This document shows, piece by piece, positions 15,982 to 25,614 of a DNA stretch of 64,000 nt. Origin of the DNA: Gemmobacter aquarius. GTDB lineage: Bacteria; Pseudomonadota; Alphaproteobacteria; Rhodobacterales; Rhodobacteraceae. Under the pieces are notes generated by a model. The model ran no database searches and had not been told where the DNA came from. It worked only from the letters and a program-made list of their open reading frames with translations. Positions within the stretch are counted from its first letter, which is position 1. Every line of letters starts with the position of its first letter. The stretch spans positions 2,406,001 through 2,470,000 of the forward strand of contig NZ_CP028918.1 of the NCBI RefSeq assembly GCF_003060865.1. Direction: 5' to 3'. The translations under genes were made by a program, and so were the position numbers.

Positions 15982-16259
15982 CGATACGGACTTAAGGATA
16001 TATAACTACAGACGAAAGACGAATGACTTATCGTCAAACGTGCCGCGCGGGCCGTTGCTCGCCCTATGGTATAGTTGTATGTGGCTTTAATGATATCGAC
16101 TTAATAAAGATAAATGACTTGATCTAAAACAAAGATGATTGCTGCACATCGGATTAACCGGACTACGGCACCATCGGTAAAGATCGCGCCATTGCCATTA
16201 TACCCTTTGTTAGAACCCCTGTTTTGAATTGGCGGGCGCGCGTGGAAGCAAATTTCCCC
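15982..16259. other. AT-rich non-coding stretch beside the IS
   Basis: About 280 bases between the right end of the IS and the hybrid kinase, clearly richer in A+T than the rest of the window, with no credible gene. It probably holds the kinase promoter. Stretches such as TAAGGATATATAAC and TGGTATAGTTGTATG could serve as promoter elements, but I cannot define one. Confidence 0.5.
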
Positions 16260-19200
16260 ATGTTTTGTCGGGCTTTCAGCCTCGCAATGGCGTTTTGCTT
16301 CGGTCCGGTGCCGATGGCATGCGCCCAGAATACACTCACCGATGCCGATCCCGCACGCGCAGGCGTAACAGTCGTCCTGCCCGACGATTTCCCACCCTAT
16401 GTGTCGGTCGATAGTGCAGGCGAACCAGAAGGCGAACGCATCGACATGTGGGCGCTCTGGTCCCGCACCACAGGCATTCCCGTAACGATCATCCAGCGTC
16501 CATGGCCGGACGTGCTGGCTACGGTGGCTCGCAAGGAAGCGGATGTCGCCGACGCGATCGGTATCACGCCCGAGCGGCTTATAGGCCTCGACTTCGGCCC
16601 GTCCCACGGGCACGCCGATGTGGCAATCTTCACCGCCAAGGACCTGCCCGCCGTCAATGATATTGCGTCTGCACGCGGCCAGACGGTAGGTGTCCTTGAA
16701 AACAGCCAATGCCTGGACCGCTTGCAAAGTGCCGACGTGGAAACCCGCAGTTTCGGATCGTCGCACGATCTGATCTATGCCGCCGTCATCGGAGAGCTGC
16801 CGGTCTTTTGCTTCCAGACAGCGCCCGCCGCCTATCTGCTCGCCCAGGCCGGGATCGAGGATACCTACCGCGCCTCGGCCCCGATCTTCACCACGACGCT
16901 GCACTGGACCGTGCGTAAGGGTGAAAAGATACTCTTTGACCGCATCAGCGATGGTTTTCGCCTGATCGCGCCGTCCCAAACTGCCGCAATCGCAGCCCGG
17001 TGGTCCGGTCAGGCGGCGCCCGTTCTCGGCTCGTTCCGGTCCGGAGCGGTCCTTCGCCTGCTCGCCATCCTTGTTGTTTTTCTGGCCTTCGCCCTGTCAC
17101 TTGCGGCCGTCCTTCGCAGCCGTCTGGCCAAAGCCCTGCACGCCAGAAGCCAGATCGAAGAAAAGCTTCGCCAACGCATCCGCGAGCAATCCTGCCTCTA
17201 CGAGGTCTTTCTTGCGACCGACAACATGCAACGGGCGACCGAAGAAATCCTGCGCGATGTGGCCGAAGCCCTTCACAAAGGCTGGCCCGGAGCAGAGTCG
17301 CCATTGGTCCGCGCAGAACTCATGGGCCATATCCACGACGAGATCGGATCACGCGACGCATCCGCTGCCCTGACGACACCGATCATGATGGAAGGCAAGG
17401 AACGCGGCCGGATCACACTGCTTCTAGCGTCCGGCTCATCCGACGATGGTAGCGGACGGATGCTCCTCGGCCTTGCCGCATCACGCATCGCGGGCCGGAC
17501 CTTGGGTGCTACCGCTCTCGTCATGCTCAAGAAAAGCGAAGAACGTTTCCGCCGCACCTTCCAGCATTCCGCGCAGGCTACGGCCATCATACAAGAGGGC
17601 AGGTTCGTCAACGCCAACCGCGCAGCGCTCGATCTGCTGGGCTACCGGGGCGACGAAACCTTTCTCGGCCTGACCCCCGGTGAAATCTCGCCGCGGTTTC
17701 AACCTGACGGCGAGGTCTCCGCGCAAAAGGCGCCCCGCATGACCGACGACCTGATGCGAGGCGGTGCGTCGCGTTTCGAATGGGAACACCTCAAGCGCAA
17801 CGGCGAATCCGTGCTGGTCGAGGTTTTGCTGACGGCGGTGGCGGAAGACGGACGGACCGACATTTTCGTGCTGTGGAACGACATCACGGTAAAGCGTCAG
17901 GCCGAGGCGGCGCTTGCCGCCTACCAGCAGACCCTCGAAGCGCAGGTTGCCAAGCGCACGCAGGAATTGACCAACCTTTACGACGAATTGCAGGCCATCT
18001 TTGCCACGGCAAAGGCAGGTATCGCCCTCGTCCGCGATGGCTGCATCGTGACGTGCAACCCCTCGCTGGCCTCGCTTTTGCTCTGGCCGCACAACGAACT
18101 GATCGGTCGCACCACGCGCGCCTTTTTCTACAATGACGCCGCATCCGAAGACAGCCGCATCGCAGCCTACAAGGCGATGGACAACGGGGAAGTCTACGAA
18201 GCCACGACCGAGCTCGTCCGCCTCGACGGATCGAAGGTCTGGGTGCGGATACGCGCCACCGCGGTCGAGCCGCAGAATCCGGCCAAAGGCACCGTCTGGG
18301 TATTGGAAGACATCTCGAACGAATACGCCGCCCGTTGCCAGCTTGCCGAAGCCCGCGATCTGGCGGTGCAGGCCGCTCGGTTGAAGTCCGAATTCCTCGC
18401 CCATATGAGCCACGAATTGCGCTCGCCCATCAACGCGGTGCTTGGATTTACCGAGCTTCTGTCTGGCACCGACCTGGCCGAACACCAACGCAACTTCGTG
18501 CAAAAGGTCCAGGCCTCGGGTCGGCATCTTCTGTTGATCCTGAATGACGTTCTCGACCTGTCCAAGGTCGAAGCAGGCAAGCTGCGGATCGAACACTGCC
18601 AATTCGCCCTGCCTTCGGTCTTGCGAAACGCGGTCGACACGGTCTCGAAAGGTGTTGCCGACAAGAACATTGAACTGCTGGTCGAAATGGATCCGGCCGT
18701 TCCCCGCACGCTGATCGGCGACCCGCTGCGTATCAGCCAGATCCTGATGAACTACTTGTCCAATGCGCTGAAATTCACCCCCGCAGGTACGATCCGGCTT
18801 GCCATCACACCCGAACCGGCGATCGCGGGCGATCAACCCGATACCTGCCGCCTGCGGTTCTCGGTTGCGGACAGCGGGGTAGGCATGACGCAAGAACAGG
18901 TCGCGCGCATGTTCCAGAGCTTCTCGCAAGCCGAGGATTCCACCGCAAGGCTTTACGGTGGCACCGGCCTTGGCCTGTCGATCTCGCGCCAACTTGCCAC
19001 GCTGATGGGCGGCGAAGTGGGCGTCAGCAGCGTCGAAGGCAATGGCAGCACGTTCTGGGCCGTCCTGCCCCTGCGTTCGGTCGCATCCGTTCCCGCCGAA
19101 CCCGAACCTGACAGGCGGCTTGCAGGCCGCCGGATTCTTCTGATCGACGATCACCCCGGCGCGCTCGGGCAGACCGCCGCAGCCCTCGGAGAAAGCGGTG

Positions 19201-19973
19201 CGAATGTCATTTGCGCCGCCTCTGGCAGCGAAGCCCTTGCCGCTGTCGCGCAAGCGGATGCCGATTTGCCCGACGCCGTGGTCGTCGATCTGAAGATGCC
19301 CGGAATGAACGGTATCGCCGCGATCCGCAATTTGCGCGAGAAACTGGGCGAGGCCATGCCACCGGCCATCCTGATGACGAAACAGGGCGGTCAGGAAACC
19401 GTCCAACTGACGCTGGCCGAAGGGATCGAGGATCTTGTGATAAAGCCCGTAGATTTCGACGCGCTGGTGGACAAGCTTTCCGTGATGCTCAAAACCGGCG
19501 CGGCGCGCCTGTCGGGTCGACACCTCGACACCCGCGTGTCGATCCGGCGGGCCAGACCCGGCAGCGGGCCGAAGCAGAGCCTTGGCAAACGCGCCCTCGT
19601 CGTCGACGACAATCCGATAAACCGCGATCTGACCGCCGCCATGCTGGGTAAGCACGGGCTGTCGGTCGAGACCGCCGAAAACGGAGCAGACGGCTTGGAA
19701 CGCTTGCTTGACCAACATTTCGATGTCGTATTCATGGACAATCAGATGCCGGTCATGGGCGGGCTGGAAGCTACGCGCCGCATCCGCGCCCTTCCCACCG
19801 AAAAAGGCCAGATCCCGATCATCGGCTTGACCGGGCGCGCTACGGCGGAAGACCATCAAGAAGGCATCGACGCCGGCATGAACGATTACCTCGTGAAACC
19901 CGTCACGCCCGAAGCCCTGCACGAGGTGCTCGCGCGCTGGCTCTTGCTCGGGGTGCCTGACCCGACCGAATGA
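16260..19973 (+). CDS. Hybrid sensor histidine kinase with periplasmic solute-binding domain, two PAS and two receiver domains
   Basis: Large membrane kinase of 1237 aa. Order: signal peptide (MFCRAFSLAMAFCFG...ACAQN); bacterial extracellular solute-binding family 3-type periplasmic domain (about residues 30-250); transmembrane helix at about 263-285; PAS at 424-550; coiled coil with TLEAQVAKRTQELTNLYDEL; PAS at 575-690; HisKA (FLAHMSHELRSPINAVLGF, His near 716); ATPase domain (LMNYLSNALKFTPAG, ADSGVGM, YGGTGLGLSIS); receiver 1 (VVVDLKMPG) and receiver 2 (VVFMDNQMPVMGG). It resembles BvgS/EvgS-type sensors but has no terminal Hpt domain, so a separate Hpt protein is expected. An upstream TTG at 16224 is an alternative start. 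Confidence 0.87.
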   Translation: MFCRAFSLAMAFCFGPVPMACAQNTLTDADPARAGVTVVLPDDFPPYVSVDSAGEPEGERIDMWALWSRTTGIPVTIIQRPWPDVLATVARKEADVADAIGITPERLIGLDFGPSHGHADVAIFTAKDLPAVNDIASARGQTVGVLENSQCLDRLQSADVETRSFGSSHDLIYAAVIGELPVFCFQTAPAAYLLAQAGIEDTYRASAPIFTTTLHWTVRKGEKILFDRISDGFRLIAPSQTAAIAARWSGQAAPVLGSFRSGAVLRLLAILVVFLAFALSLAAVLRSRLAKALHARSQIEEKLRQRIREQSCLYEVFLATDNMQRATEEILRDVAEALHKGWPGAESPLVRAELMGHIHDEIGSRDASAALTTPIMMEGKERGRITLLLASGSSDDGSGRMLLGLAASRIAGRTLGATALVMLKKSEERFRRTFQHSAQATAIIQEGRFVNANRAALDLLGYRGDETFLGLTPGEISPRFQPDGEVSAQKAPRMTDDLMRGGASRFEWEHLKRNGESVLVEVLLTAVAEDGRTDIFVLWNDITVKRQAEAALAAYQQTLEAQVAKRTQELTNLYDELQAIFATAKAGIALVRDGCIVTCNPSLASLLLWPHNELIGRTTRAFFYNDAASEDSRIAAYKAMDNGEVYEATTELVRLDGSKVWVRIRATAVEPQNPAKGTVWVLEDISNEYAARCQLAEARDLAVQAARLKSEFLAHMSHELRSPINAVLGFTELLSGTDLAEHQRNFVQKVQASGRHLLLILNDVLDLSKVEAGKLRIEHCQFALPSVLRNAVDTVSKGVADKNIELLVEMDPAVPRTLIGDPLRISQILMNYLSNALKFTPAGTIRLAITPEPAIAGDQPDTCRLRFSVADSGVGMTQEQVARMFQSFSQAEDSTARLYGGTGLGLSISRQLATLMGGEVGVSSVEGNGSTFWAVLPLRSVASVPAEPEPDRRLAGRRILLIDDHPGALGQTAAALGESGANVICAASGSEALAAVAQADADLPDAVVVDLKMPGMNGIAAIRNLREKLGEAMPPAILMTKQGGQETVQLTLAEGIEDLVIKPVDFDALVDKLSVMLKTGAARLSGRHLDTRVSIRRARPGSGPKQSLGKRALVVDDNPINRDLTAAMLGKHGLSVETAENGADGLERLLDQHFDVVFMDNQMPVMGGLEATRRIRALPTEKGQIPIIGLTGRATAEDHQEGIDAGMNDYLVKPVTPEALHEVLARWLLLGVPDPTE

Positions 19974-20151
19974 TATGGCGGCCTCTGTTTAGCCGCGTTT
20001 GCGCTCTTTCCCTTCGCTGGGCTTCGTTTCGGACGATCGGAAACAAAGCCGTTTTGCTCCATAGCAACTTCCCGCGACTCCCTCCCCTTCGGCATGCAAC
20101 TCCGCCCAACCCCGCCAGTTGGATCCGGAACACAGCCCGTCCGGAGGAGCC

Positions 20152-21318
20152 ATGGCAATCCTTTCCCGCCCAATCCTTTCGTGCAGCGCGGCACGCGCCG
20201 CAAACCGCGCCATACCCGCCCCCGACTTACCCTTCGCCCTGCTTGCCGCCCTGCCCGTTGCACTGTGGCTCGCCCTACCTGCCCACGCGCAGGACACGCC
20301 CGAAAGCGTGCGCGAAGGCGAGGCAACCTTTGACATGCGCGTCGTCGCAAAGGGGCTCGAGGGCCCTTGGGAAGTGACATACGGCCCGACGATAAGCTTT
20401 GGGTCACCGAACGCACCGGCAAGCGCATCGTACAGATCGACCTTGTGACAGGTGAAAAGACCGTGCTTGCGACCATCGGCGAAGTCGAAGCGCCCGGGGG
20501 TCAAGACGGGTTGCTTGGCCTCGCGTTGGACCCCGAAATGCTCAAGGGCACCGGCAAGGATTACGTCTACGCCGCCTATACCTACACAGATACCAACCGC
20601 CCGCCCGACGAGACTGTGCAAGACATGGCCACCGCAACATGCAAGGCATCGCCTTCGGCCCCGACGGCACACTCTATGCGTCCGAACAAGGGCCGAAGAC
20701 CGATGACGAAATCAATATCCTGAAAGCAGGCGGCAATTACGGCTGGCCGAATGTGGCAGGCTTTGCAGACGACATGGCCTATGTCTATGCCCGTTGGGCC
20801 GACAGTAAGAACCCCTCCTGCACTGACCTGTCTTTCTCGGATATCGAAATCCCCCCCAGCGTGCCCTTTGACCGCGAAACCGACTGGAAGGGCGCAAAGT
20901 CGATGACCCCGCCGCTTGTCACCATGTTCACCGTGCCGAACGAGTGGAATTTCCAGGACCCGGCCTGCGGCGGCATGGATTTCCCTTCACCGACGAACAG
21001 GTCAACGACGGCAAACGCAGCTACAACAGCGCCTGTTCGACCTGCCACGGCAATACCTTGGCCAACGGCACGATGGGTCCGCATCTCGCGGGGCAGGTTT
21101 TCGATGCAAAATGGAAGGACAAAACGGTTGCTGACCTGTTCACCTACAGCCGCGACCACATGACCCCGTCCCGCCCCCATTCCTTGCCAGACGAAACCTA
21201 TGCCGCAATCACCGCCTATATCCTGCGGATGAACGGCAACGAACCGGGCGACCAGCCGCTCCTGACCGACCCGGATGCTTTGGCGAACCAGCAGATCCTC
21301 GTTCCGAGCGCCGATTGA
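20152..21318 (+). pseudogene. Decayed PQQ-type sugar dehydrogenase fused to a cytochrome c domain
   Basis: Starts at ATG 20152 behind GGAGGAG with a signal peptide (LLAALPVALWLALPAHAQ). Pieces of a glucose/sorbosone dehydrogenase beta-propeller follow in three frames: VTERTGKRIVQIDLVTGEK, GGQDGLLGLALDPEML, then HRNMQGIAFGPDGTLYASEQ and GGNYGWPNVAGF. The end is a cytochrome c domain with haem motif CSTCH. The frame breaks at about 20385 (one C missing) and about 20982 (one T or C missing). A real internal deletion near 20627 joins the end of blade 1 directly to the GHRNMQGI segment, removing an estimated 100-plus residues. The single-base breaks could be consensus errors; the deletion could not, so the product is probably inactive. 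Confidence 0.82.
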
Positions 21319-21349
21319 ACGATTGCGGCGGGATCACATACCCGCCGCA

Positions 21350-22111
21350 TCAATCCTCGTAAGGCCAAGGCGCGCGGCTGAACACACCGCCATCGACCCA
21401 CAAGGTCTGCCCCGTCACGAAATCTGCCGCAGGCGAACAGAAGAACAGCACCGGCCCCGCAATATCGGCCGGCGTGCCCACACGGCGCAGCGGTGTCACC
21501 TTGCTCCAGGTTCCGGCATAGTCCCCCGCCTCGGCCGCCGTCCGCTCGGTCGCCACAGCCCCCGGCGCCACGCAGTTGACCCGGATGCCATGCGGCCCCA
21601 GTTCGCTTGCCGCGACCTTGGTGAATTGCTCGATGCCACCCTTGGACGTGGTGTAGTCCACCAGTTTCGGAAAGGCCAACTTGTTGCACCCCGACCCGAG
21701 GTTCACCACCGCCCCCTTCACCCCGCCTGCGATCATCAGCCTTGCCGCAGCTTGCGTGTTCAGGAACGTGCCGCGCAAGTTCGTACGCATCACCGCGTCC
21801 CACTGATCCGCCCGCAGATCCAGAAGCGAGGCCCATGTCTGGATGCCGGCATTGTTCACCAGAACCGACGGCGCTTCGCCCGCCCAGTCCGCAGCCCTTG
21901 CATGGAACTCCGGCACAGCTGTCTCGCAGCCTGCATCCACCTCGGCCGCCCAGGCGCGCCGACCCAGTGCCTCGACCTGACGGCAGACCGTTTCCGCCGC
22001 CTCTGCGCTTGCCAGATGGGTCAACGCCACATCGTAACCGGCACCGGCCAGCGCCGTCACCAGATGCCGCCCTATGGCCGAAGTCCCGGCCGTAACCACC
22101 GCCAAAGCCAT
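21350..22111 (-). CDS. Short-chain dehydrogenase/reductase (SDR)
   Basis: 253-aa classical SDR. Nucleotide-binding site VVTAGTSAIGRHL is a variant of TGxxxGIG with Ala before Ile. NNAG is present in SVLVNNAGIQTW, the catalytic Ser is in VNLGSGCNKL, and the catalytic Tyr and Lys are in VDYTTSKGG. The C-terminal VTGQTLWVDGGVF is typical. Substrate cannot be predicted. It overlaps the end of the upstream TauE/SafE gene by 40 bp on the same strand, so the two are probably co-transcribed. Confidence 0.85.
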   Translation of the reverse strand: MALAVVTAGTSAIGRHLVTALAGAGYDVALTHLASAEAAETVCRQVEALGRRAWAAEVDAGCETAVPEFHARAADWAGEAPSVLVNNAGIQTWASLLDLRADQWDAVMRTNLRGTFLNTQAAARLMIAGGVKGAVVNLGSGCNKLAFPKLVDYTTSKGGIEQFTKVAASELGPHGIRVNCVAPGAVATERTAAEAGDYAGTWSKVTPLRRVGTPADIAGPVLFFCSPAADFVTGQTLWVDGGVFSRAPWPYED

Positions 22112-22968
22112 CCCTTATCCCCCAGAATGTCCCAGATGAACCGCCCCGCCGTCAGCAGCAGGAAAATTCCGAACCCGGTCTCCAGCTTGCGGCGCGACCA
22201 GCTATGCGCCAGCCGCACGCCCAGACGCGTCGTGAGCAATGTCGTCGGCACGGTCAGGGCAAAGGTCAAAAGGCTCACATAGCCCAGCGCATCGGCGGGC
22301 AGCCCAGGCTTGCCCCAGCCCGCATAGACATAGCCCAGCGCGCCGGGCAGCGCGATCAGCACGCCAACCCCCGCCGCCGTCGAAATCGCCCGCCGGATGT
22401 CATAGCCGTGCAGCGTCAGCAACAGGTTGGTGATCGCCCCGCCACCGATCCCCATCAGCGCCGAGGCCAGACCGATCACCGCACCATAGCCGCGCATCAC
22501 GCCTTTGCCGGGCAAGCCGTCGCGCAACCTCCAACCAGCACCGCCGAGCAGCAGTTTCGCCGCATTGATCAAAGCCACCGCGACAAAGACGAGCTGGAAG
22601 ACGATCTTGTCGGCGTGCCGCGCAATCTCGGCGCCCGCGAGCACCCCCAGTATCACCGGCACCGCCCATAGCCGCAGCAATGCCATATCCACCGTGCCAC
22701 GCTTGAAATGACCCCGCGCCGAATTCAGCGATGTCGGAATGATAACCGCAAGCGAGGTCCCCACCGCCATGGGCATCCGCAGGTCGTCCATGTATCCGAG
22801 CAGACCGAACAATTCGTAAAACACCGGAACCGATATCGCCCCGCCACCGATCCCGAACAGCCCCGCCAGCAGACCAATCGCGGCACCTGCGACGATCAAC
22901 GTTCCGACCATCGGCAAAAAAGCCATCAGATCAGCGTAGCTCATCGCAAAGATGATATCCTGATGCAT
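22072..22968 (-). CDS. TauE/SafE-family membrane transporter (anion exporter)
   Basis: 298-aa integral membrane protein with about eight hydrophobic helices. The two family repeats are visible as GLLAGLFGIGGGAISVPVFYELF and GLASALMGIGGGAITNLLLTLHGY. Members export sulfite, sulfoacetate or other small anions. Its 3' end overlaps the SDR gene. A second, unrelated-looking family member lies in the xsc operon at 29667-30409. The substrate of this copy is unknown. The start may be a few residues downstream (MSYADL). Confidence 0.82.
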   Translation of the reverse strand: MHQDIIFAMSYADLMAFLPMVGTLIVAGAAIGLLAGLFGIGGGAISVPVFYELFGLLGYMDDLRMPMAVGTSLAVIIPTSLNSARGHFKRGTVDMALLRLWAVPVILGVLAGAEIARHADKIVFQLVFVAVALINAAKLLLGGAGWRLRDGLPGKGVMRGYGAVIGLASALMGIGGGAITNLLLTLHGYDIRRAISTAAGVGVLIALPGALGYVYAGWGKPGLPADALGYVSLLTFALTVPTTLLTTRLGVRLAHSWSRRKLETGFGIFLLLTAGRFIWDILGDKGWLWRWLRPGLRP

Positions 22969-23103
22969 CGCTTTTCCCGGACGAAACGGGGCCTGCGCGC
23001 CCGCCAGACCGTCTTAGGCCCCGGACGACCCAAGGACAACCGCCCCAAAAGCAAAACGCGTCCCCTTGCGGGAACGCGCCAACTGCCCGTCTGAAATCCT
23101 ATG

Positions 23104-23736
23104 TCAGACCATGCCGGACGACAGTGCGATGATAGCCGCCTGGGTCCGGTTATTCGCTTTCAGCTTGGTGCAAACCGAACGCACGTACATCTTGACCGTG
23201 ACCTCGGTCAGTTGCAGATCATGCGCGATATCCTTGTTGGTCGCCCCTTCGCAGATGCCGCGCAGCACCTGCAACTCACGCTGCGAAAGCTGCACTTCGG
23301 CCTGTGCATCGGCTTGCTTGCTGCGGCCCATGTTCGACTGAAAATAGATTTCGCCAGCGGCAACGAAGCGCACGGCAGTCGCCAGCGACTTTGGCGACAA
23401 CGTCTTTGGAATGAACCCTGCCGCACCCATCTCGATCGCCCGCAGCGCCACATCCTGACGTGCCTGCCCCGAGAACAGCACGACCCGGCCGCCTGCGTTC
23501 GCGGAAATGGCCTTTTCCAACCCCTGCAAGCCGCCCATACCCGGCATGTCGAGGTCAAGCAGCACCACGTCGAACGCTCCATGCTCTTCGATCTTGGCCA
23601 AGGCCCGATCCAGCGTTTCCGCGCGCTCGGTCGAAAAGTCGCCATCCGCCCGAAGATACAATTCGAGGGACTCGGCCAGAAGCGTGTGATCATCGGCGAC
23701 CAAAATCGAAATCGTCGGTGTGGTGTTGTCTTTCAT
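23104..23736 (-). CDS. NarL/FixJ-type response regulator
   Basis: 210 aa. N-terminal receiver with acidic pair LVADDH, phosphoacceptor Asp61 in VVLLDLDMPGMGG, and the conserved Lys in FIPKTLSP. C-terminal LuxR-type helix-turn-helix: LSQRELQVLRGICEGATNKDIAHDLQLTEVTVKMYVRSVCTKLKANNRTQAA. No kinase gene is adjacent, so the signal is unknown. The gene stands alone, with non-coding sequence on both sides. Confidence 0.87.
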   Translation of the reverse strand: MKDNTTPTISILVADDHTLLAESLELYLRADGDFSTERAETLDRALAKIEEHGAFDVVLLDLDMPGMGGLQGLEKAISANAGGRVVLFSGQARQDVALRAIEMGAAGFIPKTLSPKSLATAVRFVAAGEIYFQSNMGRSKQADAQAEVQLSQRELQVLRGICEGATNKDIAHDLQLTEVTVKMYVRSVCTKLKANNRTQAAIIALSSGMV

Positions 23737-23994
23737 GCGGCAGTCCCCTTACGGCATCGGTATCTTACTGGCGGTCGACGCCATGCTTCCGACTGCCGTT
23801 TACCGCCGACCGCACCGTCTGGTCTATGCCGCCATCAGGCATAAAACCCCACCCCCTCGCATCCGCCTACCACCTTATGATACGAAACATTATCATTTTG
23901 GGGTAGAATTCATTCCATCACCGCGCGCCCGCAACGCCCGCTTCAGGCCGCGTTGACAACGGGTAAATCCAGCCTCGGGAGCGAATGTCACGCC
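23737..23994. other. Non-coding stretch upstream of the NarL-type regulator
   Basis: About 260 bases with no credible reading frame. It includes a locally AT-rich part (around 23878-23912) that probably holds the promoter of the minus-strand regulator gene and, beyond it, the 3' end of the sulfite dehydrogenase operon. I see no clear terminator. Confidence 0.4.
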
Positions 23995-24867
23995 TCAGCG
24001 TTGGCCATAATACAGGCCCACCACATGCTCGGCTTGTGCAAAGAAAAGCCAGCGCACGACGAACATGCCACAAAGATGGAACGCTGCTGCAACCGGCACC
24101 GCCAGCATGACCGGCAGGAAGATCAGCGCCAATACCGGCACCAGCCCGACGGCAACCAACGAGATCTGGCGCAGCCGCGTCCCATGTTTGCGGCCCACCA
24201 CATGGATCATCTCGCGCATCAGATAATTGCTGCCCGTATGGGGTTGCTCGAACACCGCGACACGCCCGATCGGCCCTAGCCCCGTCGCGCTTTCCATCGT
24301 GCTGCCTGCTTGGGTAAACCGCCGGTCCCCGATGCGCCAGCCCACGACCAGCAGCACCGAAAGCAGCGCCGAAGCCAGCGCCGGAAGCAGGCCCGCCCCG
24401 GCAAGCACCAGCCCACCCGTCAGTGCCGCCCACAGGAACTGCAGCGGCACGATCCGGTGGTTCCAGCGCGGCACCGCCTTGATCTGTGCATATATCATCG
24501 ACGTGCAGCCAACGGTCACGAAACACATCACCCCGCCCGCCACGCCAAAGCCCCGGCCCCAGCCGAACCCCAGCCAATCGGCCAGCGCCTGCGGTGCCAG
24601 AAGCAAAAGCGTGGCAACCGAAGCCCAGGCCTCGCGGCTCAGCCAGCTTGTGCGCCATTGGCTAAAGGCCAAAAGGGCGCGCTGCGGGTTGCCCAGATGC
24701 AGGGTCGAGGCCAGCAACCCGCCCACCGCCAGCGCATAGCCCAACCCCCATGCAAGGAAAGCCGTCACGCCATCGACCGGCGCAATCCCGAAGCCGAGCA
24801 TCGCAAGATAGCCGAACCCCATCCCCGAAATGACAGTGAACACGATGACCGATGGTGCAGGATTCAT
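23995..24867 (-). CDS. soeC: Sulfite dehydrogenase membrane anchor subunit (DmsC/NrfD-like)
   Basis: 290-aa integral membrane protein with about eight helices of the DmsC anchor family (GFGYLAMLGFGIAP, ASTLHLGNPQRALLAFSQWRTSWLSREAWA). It carries electrons from the iron-sulfur subunit to quinone. Its start overlaps the soeB stop by 4 bp. Together with SoeA and SoeB it forms the cytoplasm-facing sulfite:quinone oxidoreductase. The Roseobacter-type placement in a taurine/xsc operon supports SoeC over DMSO reductase DmsC. Confidence 0.85.
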   Translation of the reverse strand: MNPAPSVIVFTVISGMGFGYLAMLGFGIAPVDGVTAFLAWGLGYALAVGGLLASTLHLGNPQRALLAFSQWRTSWLSREAWASVATLLLLAPQALADWLGFGWGRGFGVAGGVMCFVTVGCTSMIYAQIKAVPRWNHRIVPLQFLWAALTGGLVLAGAGLLPALASALLSVLLVVGWRIGDRRFTQAGSTMESATGLGPIGRVAVFEQPHTGSNYLMREMIHVVGRKHGTRLRQISLVAVGLVPVLALIFLPVMLAVPVAAAFHLCGMFVVRWLFFAQAEHVVGLYYGQR

Positions 24868-25604
24868 CCGATCTTCCCCAGCACACGGTCAAGCCATCCG
24901 GCAAACCCCGTCGCCTTGATGTCCAGCAGCGGGGCCAGCAGGCTCGCATCCTGCGGGGCATCCTTCTTGCGCGGCGGCAGGTAGCGGTTCACCGGCTTGG
25001 TTCCCATTTCCGGCATCAGCGCATAGCCGCCGCGCTCGGCGGTCAGGCGGCTGACCTTGCTGTCTGGGTCGGCGAAGTCACCGAAATGCCGCGCACCGGT
25101 CGGACAGGTCCGCACGCAGGCGGGCTCACGGTCCTCCTCGGGCAGGGTCTCGTTGTAGATGCGGTCCACGCAGAGCGTGCATTTCTTCATCACCCCCGCC
25201 GCCGCATCCATCTCGCGCGCGCCGTAAGGGCAGGCCCATGAACACAACCCGCAGCCGATGCAGGCGTCCTCGTTCACCAGAACGATCCCGTCTTCCACGC
25301 GCTTGTAACTGGCCCCTGTCGGGCAGACGGTGACGCAAGGCGCATCCTCGCAATGCAGGCAGGACCGCGGAAAATTGATGGTCTGCGCCGGTCCCGCCTC
25401 GGGCTGTACCGAATAGCTGTGAACACGGTTCAGAAAGGTGCCGGACGGATCGGCGCCGTAAGGGTTCTGATCCGACAGTGGCGCACCATAGCCCTGATCG
25501 TTCCAGCCCTTGCAGGCAGTCACGCAGGCATGACACCCCACGCAGGTATCAAGATCGACGACAAGGCCGAGCTTTTTTTCGGTATGACTTGGCAAAGCCG
25601 TCAT
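24864..25604 (-). CDS. soeB: Sulfite dehydrogenase iron-sulfur subunit (four 4Fe-4S clusters)
   Basis: 246 aa with four ferredoxin-type cysteine groups: CVGCHACVTAC, CLHCEDAPCVTVCP, CIGCGLCSWACPYG and CTLCVDR...CVRTCP. This is the electron-transfer subunit between the molybdenum subunit SoeA and the anchor SoeC. It lacks a signal peptide, so the complex faces the cytoplasm. Downstream it overlaps soeC by 4 bp. Upstream it is separated from soeA by 142 bp filled by a hairpin array, the only sizeable gap in the operon. DmsB is the close alternative; context decides. Confidence 0.88.
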   Translation of the reverse strand: MTALPSHTEKKLGLVVDLDTCVGCHACVTACKGWNDQGYGAPLSDQNPYGADPSGTFLNRVHSYSVQPEAGPAQTINFPRSCLHCEDAPCVTVCPTGASYKRVEDGIVLVNEDACIGCGLCSWACPYGAREMDAAAGVMKKCTLCVDRIYNETLPEEDREPACVRTCPTGARHFGDFADPDSKVSRLTAERGGYALMPEMGTKPVNRYLPPRKKDAPQDASLLAPLLDIKATGFAGWLDRVLGKIG

Positions 25605-25614
25605 TCTACGCCCC

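Noticed and set aside
17481..19922. Long minus-strand open frame opposite the hybrid kinase
   Set aside because: Antisense shadow. The plus strand encodes a full set of kinase and receiver motifs in the right order.
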